Assembly: GCF_008364845.1 (NCBI RefSeq)
Contig: NZ_VTTP01000001.1
Span: 1 to 64,000, forward strand
Direction of reading: 5' to 3'
Source: Actinotalea subterranea
Lineage (GTDB): Bacteria; Actinomycetota; Actinomycetes; Actinomycetales; Cellulomonadaceae
Length of the DNA stretch: 64,000 nt
Shown here: positions 20,851-29,972 of the stretch, piece by piece
How positions within the stretch are numbered: the stretch's first letter is position 1
How the letters are laid out: each line of letters opens with the position of its first letter
Notes under the pieces: model-generated
What the model was told of the DNA's origin: nothing
The model's input: the letters and a program-made list of their open reading frames with translations, nothing else
The model's database searches: none
Translations under genes and position numbers: made by a program

Positions 20851-22325
20851 CCACGACCCCGCAGGACCCCGCAGCCCGCACGTCGGGCACGCTCCCGGGC
20901 GATGCCGCGAGCCCGGGGCGCACCGGCGTCGACGCCGCGGTCACGACCGGCCGGACGCCCGCGGGGACCGACCGCGCCGACGCCGCGCGCCGCCACCTGT
21001 GGGGGCACTTCACGCGCCAGTCCACGTGGGAGTCCGGCCCGGTGCCGATCATGGTCCGGGGCGAGGGGCACCACGTGTGGGACGCCGACGGCCGCCGCTA
21101 CATCGACGGCCTGTCCGGGCTCTTCGTCGTGCAGGTGGGGCACGGGCGCGCCGAGCTCGCCGAGCGCGCCCGGCGTCAGGCGGCCGACCTGGCGTTCTTC
21201 CCCCTGTGGTCCTACGCCCACCCGCAGGCGATCGACCTCGCCGAGCGGCTCGCTGAGCACGCGCCGGGTGACCTCAACCGCGTGTTCTTCACGACGGGCG
21301 GCGGCGAGGCCGTCGAGACGGCGTGGAAGCTGGCCAAGCAGTTCTGGAAGCTCCAGGGCAAGCCGACCAAGCACAAGGTGATCTCCCGGGCCGTCGCGTA
21401 CCACGGGACGCCCCAGGGCGCCCTGTCCATCACGGGCATCCCGGGCATGAAGGCTCCGTTCGAGCCCCTCGTCCCCGGCGCGCACAAGGTCCCGAACACG
21501 AACATCTACCGCGGCCCCGAGCACCTGCGGGACGACCCCAAGGCGTTCGGGCGGTGGGCCGCGGACCGCATCGAGGAGGCGATCCTGTTCGAGGGGGCCG
21601 ACACGGTCGCCGCGGTCTTCCTCGAGCCCGTCCAGAACTCCGGCGGGTGCTTCCCGCCGCCGCCCGGGTACTTCGACCGTGTGCGCGAGATCTGCGACGA
21701 GCACGACGTGCTGCTCGTCTCCGACGAGGTGATCTGCGGGTTCGGCCGGATCGGCGACATGTTCGCCTGCAACGACTACGGCTACGTGCCGGACATGATC
21801 ACGTGCGCGAAGGGCATGACGTCGGGGTACTCCCCCATCGGTGCGTGCCTCGTCTCCGACCGCGTCTTCGAGCCGTTCCGCCACGGGACGACGACGTTCT
21901 ACCACGGGTACACGTTCGGCGGGCACCCGGTGAGCGCCGCCGTCGCCATGGAGAACCTCGACATCTTCGAGCGCGAGCACCTCAACGACCGGGTGCGTGC
22001 GAACGCCCCCGCGTTCCGCACGACGCTCGAGAAGCTGCTCGACCTCCCGATCGTCGGCGACGTGCGCGGCGACGGCTACTTCTACGGCATCGAGCTCGTC
22101 AAGGACGCCGCGACACGGGAGACCTTCGACGACGACGAGAGCGAGCGCCTGCTGCGCGGCTTCCTCTCGCACGCGCTCCTCGACGCCGGGCTGTACTGCC
22201 GCGCCGACGACCGCGGCGACCCGGTGATCCAGCTCGCCCCGCCGCTGACGTGCGGCCCCGCCGAGTTCGCCGAGATGGAGCAGATCCTGCGCGGTGTCCT
22301 GACCCAGGCGTGGGCCCAGCTCTGA
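20847..22325 (+). CDS. Class III aminotransferase, probable polyamine (putrescine)-pyruvate type
   Basis: 492 residues. A poorly conserved Ala/Thr/Gly-rich leader of about 45 residues is followed by the omega-transaminase core: HVWDADGRRYIDGLSGLFVV, FFTTGGGEAVETAWKLAKQF, VISRAVAYHGTPQGALSITG, LLVSDEVICGFGRIG and the Schiff-base lysine in ITCAKGMTSGYSPIGACLV. The pattern resembles SpuC-like polyamine:pyruvate transaminases rather than GabT, and the operon (lrp upstream, FAD amine oxidase downstream) fits that. Substrate assignment is inference. ATG overlaps the lrp stop by four bases. Confidence 0.87.
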   Translation: MTTTPQDPAARTSGTLPGDAASPGRTGVDAAVTTGRTPAGTDRADAARRHLWGHFTRQSTWESGPVPIMVRGEGHHVWDADGRRYIDGLSGLFVVQVGHGRAELAERARRQAADLAFFPLWSYAHPQAIDLAERLAEHAPGDLNRVFFTTGGGEAVETAWKLAKQFWKLQGKPTKHKVISRAVAYHGTPQGALSITGIPGMKAPFEPLVPGAHKVPNTNIYRGPEHLRDDPKAFGRWAADRIEEAILFEGADTVAAVFLEPVQNSGGCFPPPPGYFDRVREICDEHDVLLVSDEVICGFGRIGDMFACNDYGYVPDMITCAKGMTSGYSPIGACLVSDRVFEPFRHGTTTFYHGYTFGGHPVSAAVAMENLDIFEREHLNDRVRANAPAFRTTLEKLLDLPIVGDVRGDGYFYGIELVKDAATRETFDDDESERLLRGFLSHALLDAGLYCRADDRGDPVIQLAPPLTCGPAEFAEMEQILRGVLTQAWAQL

Positions 22326-23761
22326 CGGGCGCCTCCGGGCCGGGCGATCCGTTCACGGGCCGCTCCCTGTGGGCGGACCAGGCGGTGCCGCGCCGTGGCG
22401 GTCCGGCACGCGATCCCGTGACGCAGGACGAGGAGGTCGACGTCGTCGTCGTGGGTGGCGGGTACACGGGCCTGTGGACCGCCTACTACCTCGCGCTCGC
22501 CGCACCACGGTGGAGGGTCCTCGTCGTCGAGCAGGAGACCGTCGGCTTCGGGGCGAGCGGACGCAACGGTGGCTGGTGCTCGGCCCTCTTCCCGACCGGC
22601 GCGCAGGGGCTCGCGCGGCGCCACGGCCGCAGCGCGGCGCTCGCGATGCGCGCGGCCATGCGCGCGACCGTCGACGAGGTCGTGGCGGTGTGCGCGCGCG
22701 AGGGCATCGACGCGGACGTCGTCAAGGGCGGGACGCTGACGCTCGCCCGCACGCCGCCCCAGCTCGCGCGCGCACGGGCGCAGGCGTCGGCGGCAACCGA
22801 CTGGGGCGACGAGGTCGCACTGCTGACCGCCGCCGAGGCGCAGGCCCGCGTGGGCGCCGCGGACGTCCTCGGTGCGACGTGGGCACCCGACTGCGCGCGC
22901 GTCCACCCGATGCGCCTGGTCCAGGGCCTCGCGGACGCCGTCGAGCGCCGCGGGGTCCGGATCGCCGAGCACACGCGTGCGACGTCCCTCGGTCCGGGCG
23001 CGGTGGTGGTCGAGGGCCGGCCGGTGGGTGGGGACAGCGCGCGCGACCGCGCCCCTCGGCCGAGCGCCACCGTCCGGGCGCGCCACGTGGTCCGCGCCAC
23101 GGAGGCGTGGACGAGCCGCCTTCCGGGCCTTCGCCGGGCCGTCGCACCGGTCTACTCGCTCGTCCTCGCGACCGCGCCCCTGCCCGCCGCGACATGGTCG
23201 CGGGTGGGGCTCGCGCGGTACGAGACCTTCACCGACCACCGGCACCTCGTCGTGTACGGCCAGCGCACGGCCGACGACCGCGTCGTCTTCGGCGGTCGCG
23301 GCGCGCCGTACCACTGGGGCTCGGCCATCAGCCCCCACCACGACGTCGCGCCGCGCGTGTTCGCGGCCCTCGAGCGGACCCTGGGCGACCTGCTCCCCGA
23401 CCTGCGGGGCGTCCCGGTGACCCACCGCTGGGGCGGGCCGCTCGGGGTCCCGCGCGACTGGCACGCCTCGGTGGGCCTCGAACCCGACGGCGTGGCCCGG
23501 GCGGGCGGCTACGTGGGCGACGGGGTGGCGACGAGCAACCTCGCGGGCAGGACGCTCGCGGACCTCTTGACCGGCCGCGACACCGACCTGACGAGGCTGC
23601 CCTGGGTCGGGCACCGGTCGCGCCCCTGGGAGCCCGAGCCGCTGCGCTGGCTCGGCGTCAACGCGGGACTGCGCGCGATGACCCTCGCCGACGCCGAGGA
23701 GCACCTCACCGGGCGGCAGAGCGTCGTCGCACGCGCCATGGCACCGCTCCTTGGGCACTGA
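22310..23761 (+). CDS. FAD-dependent amine/amino-acid oxidoreductase (DAO family)
   Basis: About 483 residues if the GTG at 22310, overlapping the aminotransferase by 16 bases, is the start; later GTGs at 22383 and 22419 are possible. A dinucleotide fold VVVVGGGYTGLWTAYYLA is followed by VVEQETVGFGASGRNGGWCSA, the DAO-family FAD motif. The C-terminus has a second FAD segment (YVGDGVATSNLAGRTLADLL). Members with this GASGRNGG motif include PuuB (gamma-glutamylputrescine oxidase). No gamma-glutamylputrescine synthetase is in view, so it may oxidise a free or acetylated polyamine or another amine. Third gene of the lrp operon. Confidence 0.85.
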   Translation: MGPALTGASGPGDPFTGRSLWADQAVPRRGGPARDPVTQDEEVDVVVVGGGYTGLWTAYYLALAAPRWRVLVVEQETVGFGASGRNGGWCSALFPTGAQGLARRHGRSAALAMRAAMRATVDEVVAVCAREGIDADVVKGGTLTLARTPPQLARARAQASAATDWGDEVALLTAAEAQARVGAADVLGATWAPDCARVHPMRLVQGLADAVERRGVRIAEHTRATSLGPGAVVVEGRPVGGDSARDRAPRPSATVRARHVVRATEAWTSRLPGLRRAVAPVYSLVLATAPLPAATWSRVGLARYETFTDHRHLVVYGQRTADDRVVFGGRGAPYHWGSAISPHHDVAPRVFAALERTLGDLLPDLRGVPVTHRWGGPLGVPRDWHASVGLEPDGVARAGGYVGDGVATSNLAGRTLADLLTGRDTDLTRLPWVGHRSRPWEPEPLRWLGVNAGLRAMTLADAEEHLTGRQSVVARAMAPLLGH

Positions 23762-23828
23762 CGCGCGCGGCACCGGCCCTCGGGGCACCTTCGCACGCCT
23801 GGCGGCGCGCCCCGGGCACTGACGCGCG
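23753..23828. repeat. 15-bp direct repeat at the island edge
   Basis: gggcactgacgcgcg occurs at 23753-23767, across the stop of the FAD oxidoreductase, and again at 23814-23828. The second copy lies in the gap before the convergent dxr. This may be a remnant of duplication at the right junction of the polyamine island. Confidence 0.5.
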
Positions 23829-23858
23829 CCGCTGGCACGCTCCCAGGCGGTGCGCCCC

Positions 23859-25106
23859 CTACCGCCGCGCGACGAGCTCGCGGGCGCGTGCCCGCGCCCA
23901 CGCCTCCGCGTCCAGGACGTCCGGCAGCGTGAGGTGAGGCGCGGCGACGTCGCTCACGTGCTCGCCGAGCACGCGCTCGACGGTGTCGACGATGTCGAGG
24001 AAGCCGATGCGGCCGGCGAGGAACGCCGCGACGCACTCCTCGTTGGCCGCGTTGTAGACCGCCGGGTGCGTCGCCGACGCCGCGACGGCTGCCCGCGCGA
24101 GCCCGACCGCAGGGAACACCGCCTCGTCCAGCGGCTCGAAGGTCCACGCCGTCGCGGCCGACCAGTCGCACGGCGTCGCCACGGGGTCGAGCCGCTCCGG
24201 CCACGAGAGGCCGAGGGCGATCGGGAGCCGCATGTCCGGCGGCGACGCCTGGGCGATCGTCGACCCGTCGACGAACTCGACCATCGAGTGGACGACCGAC
24301 TGCGGGTGGACCACGACGGTGATGTCCTGCACGGCCACGTCGAACAGCAGGTGGGCCTCGATGAGCTCGAGCCCCTTGTTCATGAGCGTCGCCGAGTTGA
24401 CCGTGACGACCGGTCCCATCGACCACGTCGGGTGGGCGAGGGCCTGCTCAGGCGTCACGGGCTTGAGGTCGTCGCGCGACGCGCCCCGGAAGGGCCCGCC
24501 CGAGGCCGTCAGCACGAGGCGACGCACCTCGTCGTGCCGGCCCGACCTCAGGGCCTGCGCGATGGCCGAGTGCTCCGAGTCCACCGGCACCACCTGGTCG
24601 GGCCGCTGCTGCGCGGCCCGCACGAGCGCGCCGCCGACCACGAGCGACTCCTTGTTGGCGAGCGCGAGCGTGCTCCCGGCCCGCAGCGCCGCGAGGGTCG
24701 GGCCCAGACCGACGGAACCAGTGATGCCGTTGAGCACGACGTCGGCGCCGCGGGACGCGAGCTGCTCGGCAGCCTGGGGACCGACGAGGAGCTCGACACC
24801 CAGGGCCGCGACACCGCGCGCCGCGGCGAGCTGCGTGATGGCCTCGAGCACCGCGGGGCCCGCCGCGGCGTCGGCCACCGCGACGGCCTGCGCGCCCGTC
24901 GCCAGCACCTGCTGGGCGAGGAGCGCCGGGTCGGAGCCGCCGGCCGCGAGCCCGACGACCTGGAACCGGCCGGGGTGCCGGGCGATCACGTCGAGCGCCT
25001 GGGTCCCGATCGACCCCGTCGAGCCGAGGATGACGACGGTGCGCGGGGCGGTGGTGCCGGCCCGGACAGGCTCGGGCACGGCCGGGCTCGTGGCGGTGGG
25101 GTGCAC
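23859..25106 (-). CDS. dxr: 1-deoxy-D-xylulose-5-phosphate reductoisomerase
   Basis: First committed step of the MEP pathway: NADPH-dependent conversion of DXP to MEP. 415 residues from a GTG. The NADPH fold [20 protein letters not shown] lies near residue 26; [12 protein letters not shown], the substrate/metal segment [12 protein letters not shown], and [10 protein letters not shown] follow, all diagnostic. It overlaps no neighbour and diverges from the PH-domain gene. In related genomes rseP and ispG follow directly; here they come after about 13 kb of inserted genes. Confidence 0.97.
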   Translation of the reverse strand: MHPTATSPAVPEPVRAGTTAPRTVVILGSTGSIGTQALDVIARHPGRFQVVGLAAGGSDPALLAQQVLATGAQAVAVADAAAGPAVLEAITQLAAARGVAALGVELLVGPQAAEQLASRGADVVLNGITGSVGLGPTLAALRAGSTLALANKESLVVGGALVRAAQQRPDQVVPVDSEHSAIAQALRSGRHDEVRRLVLTASGGPFRGASRDDLKPVTPEQALAHPTWSMGPVVTVNSATLMNKGLELIEAHLLFDVAVQDITVVVHPQSVVHSMVEFVDGSTIAQASPPDMRLPIALGLSWPERLDPVATPCDWSAATAWTFEPLDEAVFPAVGLARAAVAASATHPAVYNAANEECVAAFLAGRIGFLDIVDTVERVLGEHVSDVAAPHLTLPDVLDAEAWARARARELVARR

Positions 25107-25178
25107 GCGCCCATTGTCGCGGACGGACACGGCGTCCGCTGCGGGACAGCCCGGGCCCGGTGGTGCGATGATCCCGGA

Positions 25179-25724
25179 ATGGTCAAGGAGTCGCTGCTCG
25201 CCACGGGTGAGAAGGTCGTGTTCACCGCGCACGCGCACTGGAAGAACCTCGTCGTCCCGGTGCTCGTGACGGTGGCCGCAGCGGGTGCCGCCACGTACGC
25301 GCTCCTCGAGCTCGTGCCGAGCCCGCAGGACCACGCCTGGCAGCGCTGGGCGATCGCGGCCGTCGCTGCGCTCCTCGTCGTCGTCTTCGGTCTCTGGCCC
25401 TTCCTCGGCTGGCTCACGTCGACGGACACCCTGACCACGCGGCGCCTCATCAGCCGGCGCGGCATCCTCTCGCGCGAGGGCAAGGACATCCCGATCGACC
25501 GCGTGCACTCCGTGAGCTACCGGCAGTCCCTGCTGGACCGGATGCTGGGGTGCGGCACGCTCGTCGTGCAGACCGCCGGTGACAACAGCGACGTCGAGCT
25601 GTACGACGTCGCGCGCATCGAGCGCCGGATCCTGCAGATGCAGGAGATCATGCTCGACGAGGAGATCCCGGCCGAGGGCACGGCAGGCGCGCCGTCCGAG
25701 GCGCCGCGGCCCGACGACCTGTAG
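25179..25724 (+). CDS. Membrane protein with bacterial PH domain (YdbT/DUF304 type)
   Basis: 181 residues. Two transmembrane helices (about 25-46 and 60-80) precede a bPH domain (about residues 85-150) with [20 protein letters not shown] and the [21 protein letters not shown] segment typical of these proteins. The tail is acidic and Pro-rich. Function is unknown; homologues are membrane-anchored and sometimes linked to envelope stress or secreted-protein competence. It diverges from dxr and converges on the DivIVA-repeat gene. Confidence 0.85.
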   Translation: MVKESLLATGEKVVFTAHAHWKNLVVPVLVTVAAAGAATYALLELVPSPQDHAWQRWAIAAVAALLVVVFGLWPFLGWLTSTDTLTTRRLISRRGILSREGKDIPIDRVHSVSYRQSLLDRMLGCGTLVVQTAGDNSDVELYDVARIERRILQMQEIMLDEEIPAEGTAGAPSEAPRPDDL

Positions 25725-25745
25725 CCGACGCCGACGACGCGCGGC

Positions 25746-25770
25746 CGACGTCCGGCCGGGCCGGACGTCG
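25746..25770. terminator. Bidirectional hairpin between PH-domain and DivIVA-repeat genes
   Basis: Palindromic segment with arms cgacgtccgg and ccggacgtcg (10 bases each, extendable to 12) around ccggg. It sits in the gap of two convergent genes; no T-run. Confidence 0.55.
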
Positions 25771-25811
25771 CACGTGCCGAGGTCAGCGCACGCCCGCCGC
25801 GGGCGCTCCCC

Positions 25812-26363
25812 TCACTCGACGCCGAGCAGGACCTCGATCGCCCGGTCGCAGAAGGCGTCGACCGGGGCCTCCGCGTACGCGTTCCGGCCCTTGGCCCGCC
25901 CGAACGTCGCGTGGCGGACCTCGTCGGACGTGAGGCTCTGGCCGTGGTCGAAGTAGTCGACGAGGCGCTGGCAGAGGGCGTCCACGTCCTGCGGCGCGTA
26001 GCCCTGCTCGCCGCGGGCCGCGGGCGCGAAGCGCTCGCCGTCCGGTCGGGAGAGGCGCCCGTAGAGCGTCCGGGCCTGCGCGGCGAGGTGCTCCATCCAG
26101 GCCTGCTGACCACGCTGTGCGATGAAGTCCGTGCGCTGGCGCACGACGAAGGCACGCTCGAGGCGGTCGAGCGCCGCGTCGACGGCTGCAGTGGCGTACC
26201 CGCCGCGCACCAGGTCGAAGGCCACCTGACGCACGTCGCGCCCGGTCAGCGGCTCCGTGCGGTCCCCCTCGTACACGCGCCTCGCGTGGTCGAAGAAGTC
26301 GTCGACGTCACCCGGGTCGTAGCCCGTGTGCAGCCGACCGACCGTCCGGAACATGCGCGTCAT
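25812..26363 (-). CDS. DivIVA-domain repeat protein
   Basis: 183 residues made of DivIVA-like repeats. Two copies of the short motif are clear: [19 protein letters not shown] (about residues 14-32) and [18 protein letters not shown] (about 120-137). Each is followed by a VR-A-F segment with A-VDA ending ([20 protein letters not shown], and VRHATF through [10 protein letters not shown]). DivIVA/Wag31 proteins mark curved membrane and the growing pole, but this one lacks the long coiled coil, so it is probably an accessory factor. Its ATG overlaps the rlmN stop by four bases. Confidence 0.8.
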   Translation of the reverse strand: MTRMFRTVGRLHTGYDPGDVDDFFDHARRVYEGDRTEPLTGRDVRQVAFDLVRGGYATAAVDAALDRLERAFVVRQRTDFIAQRGQQAWMEHLAAQARTLYGRLSRPDGERFAPAARGEQGYAPQDVDALCQRLVDYFDHGQSLTSDEVRHATFGRAKGRNAYAEAPVDAFCDRAIEVLLGVE

Positions 26364-27511
26364 GAGACCTCCTCTGCCGCGAGCTGGCCGCAGGCACCGT
26401 CGATGTCGCTCCCCCGGGTGTCACGGATCGTCGTCGGGATGCCGTGCGACCGCAGCCGCGCGACGAACTCCGCCTCGACCTCGCGCTCGCTCGCCGTCCA
26501 GATGGACCCCGGGGTGGGGTTCAGCGGGATCGGGTTCACGTGGACCCACCCGCGGCCGCGTGCCGTGAGCTTGGTCCCCAGGAGGTCCGCCCGCCACGCG
26601 TGGTCGTTCATGTCCTTGATCAGCGCGTACTCGATGCTCACGCGTCGCCCGGTCGCGTCGAAGTAGCGACGCGCGGCGTCGAGCGCCTCGTCCACGGTCC
26701 ACCGGGTGTTAATGGGCACCAGCTCGCTGCGCAGGGCGTCGTCGGGCGCGTGCAGCGACAGCGCGAGGGTGACCGGGATGCCCTCCTTCGCGAGCTTGTC
26801 GATCGCAGGGACCAGACCGACGGTGGAGACGGTCACGTTGCGCGCGGACATGCCGAAGCCGTCGGGGGCGGGGGCCACGAACCGGCGGACCGCCTCGATG
26901 ACCGTCTTGTAGTTCGCGAGCGGCTCACCCATGCCCATGAAGACCAGGTTGGAGAGGCGACCGGGACCACCGGCCACGTCCCCGCGCTCGAGCGCGCGGG
27001 CCGCGAGGCGGACCTGCTCGACGATCTCGGCGGTCGACAGGTTGCGCGTCAGGCCCAGCTGACCGGTGGCGCAGAAGGGGCAGGCCATGCCGCAGCCCAC
27101 CTGGCTCGACACGCACAGCGTCGCGCGACCCGGGTAGCGCATGAGGACCGACTCGACCTTGACGCCGTCGAAGAGCCGCCAGAGCGTCTTGACGGTCGCG
27201 CCCGCGTCGGCGGTGAGCGTGCGCACCTGCGAGAGCAGGGGCGGGAACAGCTGCTCGGCGAGGAGCTCGCGCGTCGCCTGCGGCAGGTCGGTCATCTCCG
27301 CCGGGTCGCTCGTGTGGTGCGCGTAGTAGTGCGTCGCGAGCTGAGCGGCGCGGAACGGCTTCTCCCCGAGCTCGGCGACCGCGTCGCGGCGCTGCTCGGG
27401 CGAGAGGTCGGCGAAGTGCCGCGGCGGCTTGCCGCGGCGTGGGGCGCTCATCGTCAGCGCGAGCGGGGCGCGCCCCTGCGCACCCTCGACCGCGGGTCTC
27501 ACCTCAACCAT
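26360..27511 (-). CDS. rlmN: Dual-specificity rRNA/tRNA adenine C2-methyltransferase RlmN
   Basis: Radical-SAM enzyme that methylates A2503 of 23S rRNA and A37 of some tRNAs. 383 residues. The [4Fe-4S] motif appears as [19 protein letters not shown] (CX3CX2C), and the SAM segment [17 protein letters not shown] follows. The catalytic C-terminal Cys is in [12 protein letters not shown], which separates RlmN from Cfr-type relatives by context. Start ATG at 27511; a leader of about 30 residues is variable. It follows cdsA in the pyrH-frr-cdsA-rlmN order usual in actinobacteria. Confidence 0.96.
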   Translation of the reverse strand: MVEVRPAVEGAQGRAPLALTMSAPRRGKPPRHFADLSPEQRRDAVAELGEKPFRAAQLATHYYAHHTSDPAEMTDLPQATRELLAEQLFPPLLSQVRTLTADAGATVKTLWRLFDGVKVESVLMRYPGRATLCVSSQVGCGMACPFCATGQLGLTRNLSTAEIVEQVRLAARALERGDVAGGPGRLSNLVFMGMGEPLANYKTVIEAVRRFVAPAPDGFGMSARNVTVSTVGLVPAIDKLAKEGIPVTLALSLHAPDDALRSELVPINTRWTVDEALDAARRYFDATGRRVSIEYALIKDMNDHAWRADLLGTKLTARGRGWVHVNPIPLNPTPGSIWTASEREVEAEFVARLRSHGIPTTIRDTRGSDIDGACGQLAAEEVS

Positions 27512-27531
27512 GGAACCGGAAGTCTGTCACG

Positions 27532-28401
27532 TCAGAGGGCCACCTTCGGCAACGCCACGAGGAGCAGCAGGTAGACGAGCGGGGCGGTGAGCAGCAGGGA
27601 GTCGAGCCGGTCGAGCACGCCGCCGTGGCCCGGGAGCAGCGTCCCCATGTCCTTGAGCTCGAGGTCGCGCTTGAGGAGCGACTCTGCGAGGTCGCCCAGC
27701 GTGGACGTCAGCACCGATGCCACGCCGAGCGCGACGCCGACGACGGGCGAGCCGCCGAACGCCACGACCATGCCTGCCGCACCAACCCCGCCCGCGAGGA
27801 CGAGGGACCCGGCGAGGCCCTCCCAGGTCTTCTTGGGGCTGACCGACGGAGCCAGCGGGTGCCTGCCGGTGAGCACCCCGGCGACGTACCCGCCCGTGTC
27901 GCTCGCCACCGCGAGGAGGACGAAGAGCGCGACGCGACGGTCGCCGTCGGGCTGCGCGAGCATGAGCATGACGAAGCCCGCCATGAACGGCACGTACGCG
28001 GCCGCGAAGGTCGCCGCGGCCGCGTCCCGCAGGGCCGCCGGCCCGCTCCCGTCGAGGACCCGCCACACCACGACGCCGCCCGCGGTGAGCATGAACGCGA
28101 CGAGCAGGGCCTCCGGCCCGGACGTGTAGGACGAGACGAGGATCCCCGCCGTGCCCACGAGCAGAGGCAGCAGCGGGATGTGGATGCCGCGCCGCACGAA
28201 GGCGTGCGCGAGCTCCCACAGCGCGGCCCCGCACGCGAGGAGGGCGACGAGGATGAAGCCTTCCTTGCGGAACAGCAGCGAGCCGGCGACGACGAGGAGC
28301 AGCGCGACGCCGACCCCGATCGCGATCGGCAGGTCGCGACCTGCGCGCGGGGTGCCCGACGGGCTGTGGGTGGCGATCTCGACTCCAGCAGACTGTGCCA
28401 T
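27532..28401 (-). CDS. cdsA: Phosphatidate cytidylyltransferase
   Basis: Makes CDP-diacylglycerol for phospholipid synthesis. 289 residues with about eight transmembrane helices. The C-terminal CDP-alcohol signature is visible as SLLKRDLELKDMGTLLPGHG, followed by GVLDRLDSLL, and an earlier VSPKKTWEGLAGSL loop is characteristic of CdsA. The first 25 residues are hydrophilic. ATG abuts the frr stop with no gap, so co-translation is likely. Confidence 0.95.
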   Translation of the reverse strand: MAQSAGVEIATHSPSGTPRAGRDLPIAIGVGVALLLVVAGSLLFRKEGFILVALLACGAALWELAHAFVRRGIHIPLLPLLVGTAGILVSSYTSGPEALLVAFMLTAGGVVVWRVLDGSGPAALRDAAAATFAAAYVPFMAGFVMLMLAQPDGDRRVALFVLLAVASDTGGYVAGVLTGRHPLAPSVSPKKTWEGLAGSLVLAGGVGAAGMVVAFGGSPVVGVALGVASVLTSTLGDLAESLLKRDLELKDMGTLLPGHGGVLDRLDSLLLTAPLVYLLLLVALPKVAL

Positions 28402-28959
28402 TCAGACCTCGAGCAGCTCGCTCTCCTTGTGGGTGAGCACCTGGTCGATCAGGTCGACGTGGCGCTTCGTGAGGGCCTCGAGCTCCTTCTCGGCGCGCCC
28501 GACCTCGTCCTCGCCGGCCTCACCGTCCTTCGCGATCCGGTCGAGCTCTTCCTTCGCACGACGCCGGATGTTGCGCACGGAGACGCGCGCCTCCTCGGCC
28601 TTGTGCCGGGCGAGCTTGACGTAGTCGCGGCGACGCTCCTCGGTGAGCTGCGGCAGCACGATGCGGATGATCTTGCCGTCGTTGCTCGGGTTCACGCCCA
28701 GGTCGGAGTCGCGCAGCGCACGCTCGATGTTGCCGAGCGCGCCCTGGTCGAAGGGCGACACGAGGATGGTGCGTGCCTCGGGCGTCGTGAACGACGCGAG
28801 CTGCTGCAGCGGAGTGGGCGCGCCGTAGTAGTCGACGACGACCTTGGTGAACATGGCCGCATTCGCCCGCCCCGTGCGGATCGTCGCGAAGTCTTCCTTG
28901 GCGACCTCGATCGCCTTGTCCATCTTCTCCTCGGCCTCGAGGAGGGTCTCGTCGATCAC
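28402..28959 (-). CDS. frr: Ribosome recycling factor
   Basis: RRF splits post-termination ribosomes with EF-G. 185 residues, the usual length. GTG start preceded by AAGGAG. The tRNA-mimic helical bundle shows [14 protein letters not shown] near residue 25, [20 protein letters not shown] and the [19 protein letters not shown] segment. It follows pyrH with an 88-base gap. Confidence 0.97.
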   Translation of the reverse strand: MIDETLLEAEEKMDKAIEVAKEDFATIRTGRANAAMFTKVVVDYYGAPTPLQQLASFTTPEARTILVSPFDQGALGNIERALRDSDLGVNPSNDGKIIRIVLPQLTEERRRDYVKLARHKAEEARVSVRNIRRRAKEELDRIAKDGEAGEDEVGRAEKELEALTKRHVDLIDQVLTHKESELLEV

Positions 28960-29047
28960 CGCTGCTCCTTCGTCTCGTCGGTCATGCAGGTCCTCGTCAC
29001 CGCTCGGTCCGGGCGCCAGGCTCACGCGAGCTGTCGCGCAGCGGCTC

Positions 29048-29815
29048 TCACTCCTCGCTGAGCAGCGTGCCGATCTTCTCACCCTGCAGCGCCCGGGTGA
29101 CGTTGCCTGGCTCGCCCATGCCGAACACGCGCATGCGCACACCGTTGTCCCGGCACAGGCTCAGGGCCGTGGCGTCCATGACCTCGAGCCCGTTGACCAG
29201 GGCGTCGGTGTACGTCAGCTCGGTGAGGCGCACCGCGTCGGGCGTCGTTCGCGGGTCGGCGGTGTAGACGCCGTCCACGCCGTTCTTGCCCATGAGCACC
29301 TCCTGGCAGTGGGTCTCCAGGGCGCGCTGCACGGCCACGGTGTCGGTCGAGAAGTACGGCATGCCCGCGCCCGCACCGAAGATCACGACGCGGCCCTTCT
29401 CGAGGTGCCTGATGGCCCGGAGCGGGATGTAGGGCTCCGCGACCTGACCCATGGTGATCGCCGTCTGGACGCGGGTGCTCACACCCGCCTGCTCCAGGAA
29501 GTCCTGCAGGGCGAGGCAGTTCAGGACCGTCCCGAGCATGCCCATGTAGTCGGCGCGGGCCCGGTCGAGCCCGCTCTGGGAGAGCTCGGCGCCGCGGAAG
29601 AAGTTGCCCCCGCCCACGACGATCGCGACCTGGACACCCGAGCGGACGGCGTCCGCGATCTCCACGGCGACGCGCCGCACGACGTCGGGCGCGAGGCCCA
29701 CGCTGCCGCCCCCGAAGGTCTCGCCGGAGAGCTTGAGGAGGACTCGCCGTGGCGCGGCGTCGCTCGCACCCTCGGAGGGCACCAGTGCCGGCCTGGTCGT
29801 CGCGTCGTCGTCCAC
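29048..29815 (-). CDS. pyrH: UMP kinase
   Basis: Phosphorylates UMP to UDP; a hexameric amino-acid-kinase fold enzyme. 255 residues from a GTG preceded by GGAGGAACCAG. Motifs [14 protein letters not shown] (Lys for phosphate), [12 protein letters not shown], the UMP-binding [15 protein letters not shown] and [16 protein letters not shown] are typical. An extra hydrophilic N-terminal stretch of about 20 residues is common in actinobacteria. It lies downstream of tsf, separated by a long hairpin. Confidence 0.96.
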   Translation of the reverse strand: MDDDATTRPALVPSEGASDAAPRRVLLKLSGETFGGGSVGLAPDVVRRVAVEIADAVRSGVQVAIVVGGGNFFRGAELSQSGLDRARADYMGMLGTVLNCLALQDFLEQAGVSTRVQTAITMGQVAEPYIPLRAIRHLEKGRVVIFGAGAGMPYFSTDTVAVQRALETHCQEVLMGKNGVDGVYTADPRTTPDAVRLTELTYTDALVNGLEVMDATALSLCRDNGVRMRVFGMGEPGNVTRALQGEKIGTLLSEE

Positions 29816-29912
29816 CTGGTTCCTCCAGCCTGCCGTCCGGGACCGGGGCCACGGGCCTCGGGTCGTGCCACCGCGCCCGGGGGGCGACCCGGGGCCGTGC
29901 GGTTCTCGTGCG

Positions 29913-29957
29913 GCGACGGCGGTCGACCGGCCCTGGGGCTGGATCGACCGCCGTCGC
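29913..29957 (-). terminator. Long perfect hairpin after tsf
   Basis: Arms gcgacggcggtcga (29913-29926) and tcgaccgccgtcgc (29944-29957) are exact complements, 14 bases each, with a 17-base loop that can itself pair. It begins 16 bases past the tsf stop and precedes pyrH by about 100 bases. No T-run, so Rho-independent strength is uncertain. Confidence 0.7.
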
Positions 29958-29972
29958 GAACGTGCGGGGTGG

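Noticed and set aside
22310-22370. A fusion of the aminotransferase with the FAD oxidoreductase
   Set aside because: The aminotransferase frame has a clear stop at 22323-22325; the oxidoreductase is in another frame and starts inside the overlap.
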